Shown piece after piece: positions 17,083 through 20,178 of a stretch of DNA of 20,178 nt. Under the pieces are notes generated by a model. The model was not told the origin of the DNA. It saw only the letters and a list, made by a program, of their open reading frames with translations, and made no database searches. Position 1 is the first letter of the stretch, and every line of letters starts with the position of its first letter. The DNA is from Stramenopiles sp. TOSAG23-3. Its lineage: Eukaryota > Sar. The translations under genes were made by a program, and so were the position numbers. The stretch lies in contig LT642381.1 in the NCBI GenBank assembly GCA_900128585.1, positions 1-20,178 of the forward strand, read 5' to 3'.

Positions 17083-17617
17083 AAGATAGAGTAGTGGTCA
17101 ACCAATTGACCTGAAGATAGTCAACAGGAAGTCCTTTGAAAAATTTGAATATTTCAGAGTGCGTATGCTTCTTCTTTTTTTTAATGTAGTTCTTAAAATC
17201 AATTTACAGTTTTCTCCAATCGTCATCAACAACAAAAATAACGTCTATCGGTGACCTTTACTTTAACGAATGACATTCCAATATAAACCGTAATTATAAT
17301 GTTTTCTGCTGCTTTGCACGATTAGCCGTATGCGTGGGGGGGAGGAGGAGGAGGGGGCGGGCGTCTTCTAATAAAATTTCATTTTTTTTTAACATTTTTT
17401 TTTAACCGACTGTTTTAATGCTGTATCGATATTATTATTATGTGTACAGTATCAACATAGCAAACCACAGAGAAAAAAAAGGGATGAGGATGAGGATTCC
17501 GTATTTTCACGATATTCGTTCTTTCCCTCAGGTTTTTCATTAAAATTTTTAATTTTTTCATGGTCAAACACCGACGTGGGGAACGGTTGGGTATAACGCG
17601 TTTCGTTGAGTCGAGGC
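17083..17617. other. Spacer between HTTM gene 3' end and the 191-residue protein gene
   Basis: About 535 bp, AT-rich, with no credible gene; short frames here look random. It contains a G-rich tract at 17336-17361 and T/A homopolymers. It should carry the HTTM 3' UTR and the promoter of the downstream minus-strand gene. Confidence 0.55.
17336..17361 (+). promoter_or_regulatory. G-rich tract with quadruplex potential
   Basis: The pattern is G7-A-GG-A-GG-A-GG-A-G5-C-GGG. It is purine-pure apart from one C and lies about 255 bp upstream of the minus-strand gene at 17082. Two- or three-layer quadruplexes are possible; it could also be an ordinary purine microsatellite. Confidence 0.4.
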
Positions 17618-19613
17618 TCATCGTTGGTGATCGGCAGGCGGTTTGTAGCACCCGTCGTACACGCGTCGTGTGTTATCCAGGCTGTTCGTGCGGCAACTCC
17701 AACTCCATGAAACGTCGGTTTTGACATGGGGGCAGCCGTGGGGGATAAAAATACTCGAATCGTTGCTACGGCGCAAATACGTTACCTGTCTTACAGTTTC
17801 AATCACCGGCATTGTAAACACGTAGTCTATCCCGTTTACCGTAGACGTTACACCATGCAATCGGTTGCAAAGGTAGCGCATGAGCTTGTCCCGCCTAAAC
17901 GAAATTTTTGGGTTGGGCCCCCACATCTGTCCACCAATCCACCGGTAGAACTTTGCACCACCCAGAAGATCTTCATTATTCGTATGAGTTTCATCCTGGG
18001 AAAGTTCAGGTAACACTAATCCCATCGGAAGCAGGGCTTTGTTGAAACGGTCAGGGGAGAAGCTGCTTGCAGCGCTGGTCCATCCTGACCAAACCGTTAG
18101 GTATTTGTGCGCAGGAAGCAGCAGGCTCCGGAAAAATTTATCGACCAGAGGTGGAAACATGCGTTCGCTGAGGGCCTCGGTTCCAAGGGCATACTTCAAA
18201 TCTACCCATGTACAGCTTTCTCTAGGTCCTATCGCAGTCTTTGAATCTACCAGTCTCTTTGCACATACTTTTGCCGGTAACCTGTAACTTTTGACTGCAA
18301 ACCATCCGAAATTAAAATCTTCGGGCAACATGGTAAATACCCCCCAACGGCAAGTCACTTCGAACAATTTCATCATCGCGTTCGCTTCTCTCAAAAATGG
18401 ACCTCCCGCAGGCAGCATATTTTTCATTTCATCGGTGACGACACCGACGTGTGCTGCATGGTCATAGAACTGTTGGCAGGCCTGCAGTACAAACAATAGT
18501 GTGTAGGACACTGCTACCGTACTTTTCAACGAGGGTCGACTGCACCGTGTGGGCTTACTGGAGCCCCTAAAGGTGCCCTCGTCGGCTTTGACATTGTTTC
18601 CTGCAGCCTTAACCGTACCCTTCTGTAGTTTGCGGCTGGGAGTTTTCGACCGCTTGCCTCCCCTTCCCTTCCTTTCCAGCCCGGCACCGGGGGGGGGGCA
18701 CGTTTCCATCGACACCCATTGCTTTCTCAGCGTTTTCCTCCTCAGAGCCGGGCACTTCATCAACGGTATCGTCGACATACCAAACGTCGTTGGTGCTCGG
18801 TGGGAGAAGCACTACAAGGGAACAAAGTGAAATGTAAGGGAACATCCCAATCTCATAAAGCAAGGCAATTCCAATATGAAGGGACATCAACGTAAGCACT
18901 GCAAAAAGTCGAGTTCTGCAACTCAGCAGCAGAAGAGGAACAACGCCTTCCACACAAAACGTGGAGTGGGTCAGTAGACGCCAAAGCGTCCCCCATTTAT
19001 CTCTTGCGTACATCCCTAAAGGGCCCACAACGGGTTCAAAAAACGTAAGCTGCATGGCCTCACCTGAAGTCCAAGCCTTGTCCATCAATTTATGAGCACC
19101 AGCAATAACGTACAGTGTAATCACGATTACGTAGTATGACCTGGTCACTGCTGTTTCGTACCATTTCCCACGGCCTTTGCTATCGTCTTCCGCGTCGGTG
19201 GGAAGGCAGCCGCTCATAAAATAGAGTAAGGATAAAAAAATCTCCCCGCAATTGTGATTAGCCCACAGATGCGCAATGACGGAGTTGTTAAAAAGAAACA
19301 TGAATACAGAAACCATTGGGCTGCAAGCATTGGCGCGGTGAAACAGCTGGAACCCGCAATACACGTGCAGGAGCAATAGGAACTTCGGCCAATACTCGGA
19401 GCTCGAAGCCTGAAATAAGTCTATTTTTGATTGATCCCCGTGCCAGGTGTCAATGGGGTTTCCGACCACTCGGTCTTTGGGGAAAAAAAATAGGGAATGC
19501 ATTGTCATCATTTTGACGCCTCGATAAATGCTGATGAAGCCCAGCATGACACGAAAACGCTCGATGCTTTTGCTGTGAAAGCGTAAGGAACACCCATAGG
19601 CCTGGGGCTTCAT
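17618..19613 (-). CDS. HTTM-domain (vitamin K gamma-carboxylase-like) membrane protein, frame broken at a C10 run
   Basis: Reading from 19613, ~305 residues contain at least five hydrophobic segments. They include YVIAGAHKLMDKAWTSGEAM (~168-187) and LHIGIALLYEIGMFPY (~245-260), hallmark elements of the HTTM/gamma-carboxylase superfamily. The frame stops after a run of ten C (minus strand; plus 18689-18698). A second frame, 18778-17618, continues with a hydrophobic helix, a WGVFTMLPEDFNFGWF segment and KLMRYLCNRLH, matching the C-terminal half expected of HTTM proteins. Counting nine C instead of ten joins the two into ~664 residues. Alternatively a weak 79-nt intron (18701-18623, AAC|GTGCCC...CTACAG|AAG) would also restore frame (~638 residues). 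Lys175 aligns, by memory, with the catalytic Lys218 of vertebrate GGCX. The substrate is unknown; the protein likely sits in an ER or endomembrane. It may be a sequencing error, a pseudogene or an unusual intron. Confidence 0.8.
18689..18698. other. G10/C10 homopolymer at the HTTM frame break
   Basis: Ten G on the plus strand lie exactly where the two HTTM frames meet. A loss of one base fuses them. Homopolymers of this length are typical sites of sequencing indels and of replication or polymerase slippage. Confidence 0.85.
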
Positions 19614-20178
19614 GTCTTGGCAAAAGCAAACGCCGTCTGTTAAATTGATTCTGTGTATCTATATGTAACGACAGTCTGAGAAATAGAAGATGACAACTTG
19701 GCTCTTGGTAGTTCATAACTCTATGGTAGATGCAAACAAAAACTATGCAAACTCAAGTATAAAAATATAATATCATGAGAAGAGAGAAAGTTGTTATTGT
19801 ATTATGTGGGGGCAAGAAACAACTGCAGGGAAGAAATGATGTTGATCCCTTCTTCTTCTTCTTTTTTTTTTTTAAATCTTCTTCTTAATAATAACTATTA
19901 CTTCTTTTTATATTATATTTTAGACGACTGTATTACAGTATTATTTTACTTCTTTATTATTTTATTACTTTTTTGTCTCTGACTGCTCCCCCCTCCCTCT
20001 ATCCAGGTGCTGCTGTGAGGTAATAAACTTGCTTTAAAACAGTACGCGTACTGGTAGTCTAAAATAATAATAACCCCTGAATGCTGTGTTCTGGTTTTTC
20101 CGCCGCGTTCTTCTTTCTTCTGCTTCTTTTTTTTTTCGTGTCCGTCGTCCGTCTCCTCCGTCCCCCCTCCCCCCCCCC
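19614..20178. other. Upstream region of the HTTM gene; polypyrimidine-rich window end
   Basis: No gene is supported. After the HTTM start come AT-rich DNA, a TATAAAAATATAA string (19759-19771), CTT repeats and T runs (19839-19890, plus strand), and a final ~80 bases that are overwhelmingly pyrimidine, ending in C6-T-C10. The HTTM promoter must lie here. The end at a C homopolymer may be an assembly break. Confidence 0.55.

Noticed and set aside
17415-17727. Two short minus-strand frames just after the HTTM stop
   Set aside because: They overlap the HTTM C-terminus in other frames and end in low-complexity sequence. I considered a second frameshift, but the HTTM frame reads normally to its own stop.

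Overview
This window is nuclear DNA from a unicellular eukaryote. The evidence is: long, mostly uninterrupted genes of clearly eukaryotic families (an OCRL/INPP5B-type inositol 5-phosphatase with ASH and RhoGAP-like domains, an FKBP-SAP protein, a calpain with a predicted acylated N-terminus), one tiny spliceosomal-type intron (44 nt), and very AT-rich, microsatellite-rich spacers between coding regions of balanced composition. A small protist, quite possibly an alga or an algal relative, fits best. Nothing in the sequence fixes the lineage.

Layout. Bases 2-5284 (+) hold the 3' part of a very large, cysteine-rich, probably extracellular protein whose start lies left of the window. A 1.6-kb AT-rich spacer with one sharp GC-rich island (a strong G-quadruplex candidate) leads to the OCRL-like phosphatase (6895-9291, +). 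This converges on an FKBP-SAP gene (9611-10417, -). A second AT-rich spacer separates FKBP-SAP from a divergent, basic, low-complexity protein gene (11640-13061, +). That gene converges on a membrane/coiled-coil gene (13288-14144, -) that I reconstruct from two reading frames joined by a 44-nt intron. After a 1-kb spacer comes the calpain gene (15149-16756, +). Its 3' end overlaps, tail to tail, a minus-strand single-pass membrane protein gene (16507-17082, -). The last gene, 17618-19613 (-), encodes an HTTM/gamma-carboxylase-like membrane protein and is split into two frames at a run of ten G on the plus strand. The right edge runs into polypyrimidine and ends in a C homopolymer.

The genes do not form an obvious pathway or operon. 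Themes that recur are membrane and vesicle biology (OCRL-like phosphatase, acylated calpain, HTTM protein, two single-pass proteins) and an alternating gene order in which shared 3' spacers are short or negative (319, 226 and -250 bp) while shared or 5' spacers are 1.0-1.6 kb. I found no mobile element, CRISPR array, rRNA or convincing tRNA. I did not find a clear new multi-gene system. The best leads are the cysteine-rich repeat protein, the antisense-overlapping gene pair with a 27-bp duplication read on both strands, the frame-broken HTTM gene, the hidden mini-intron and the quadruplex island.
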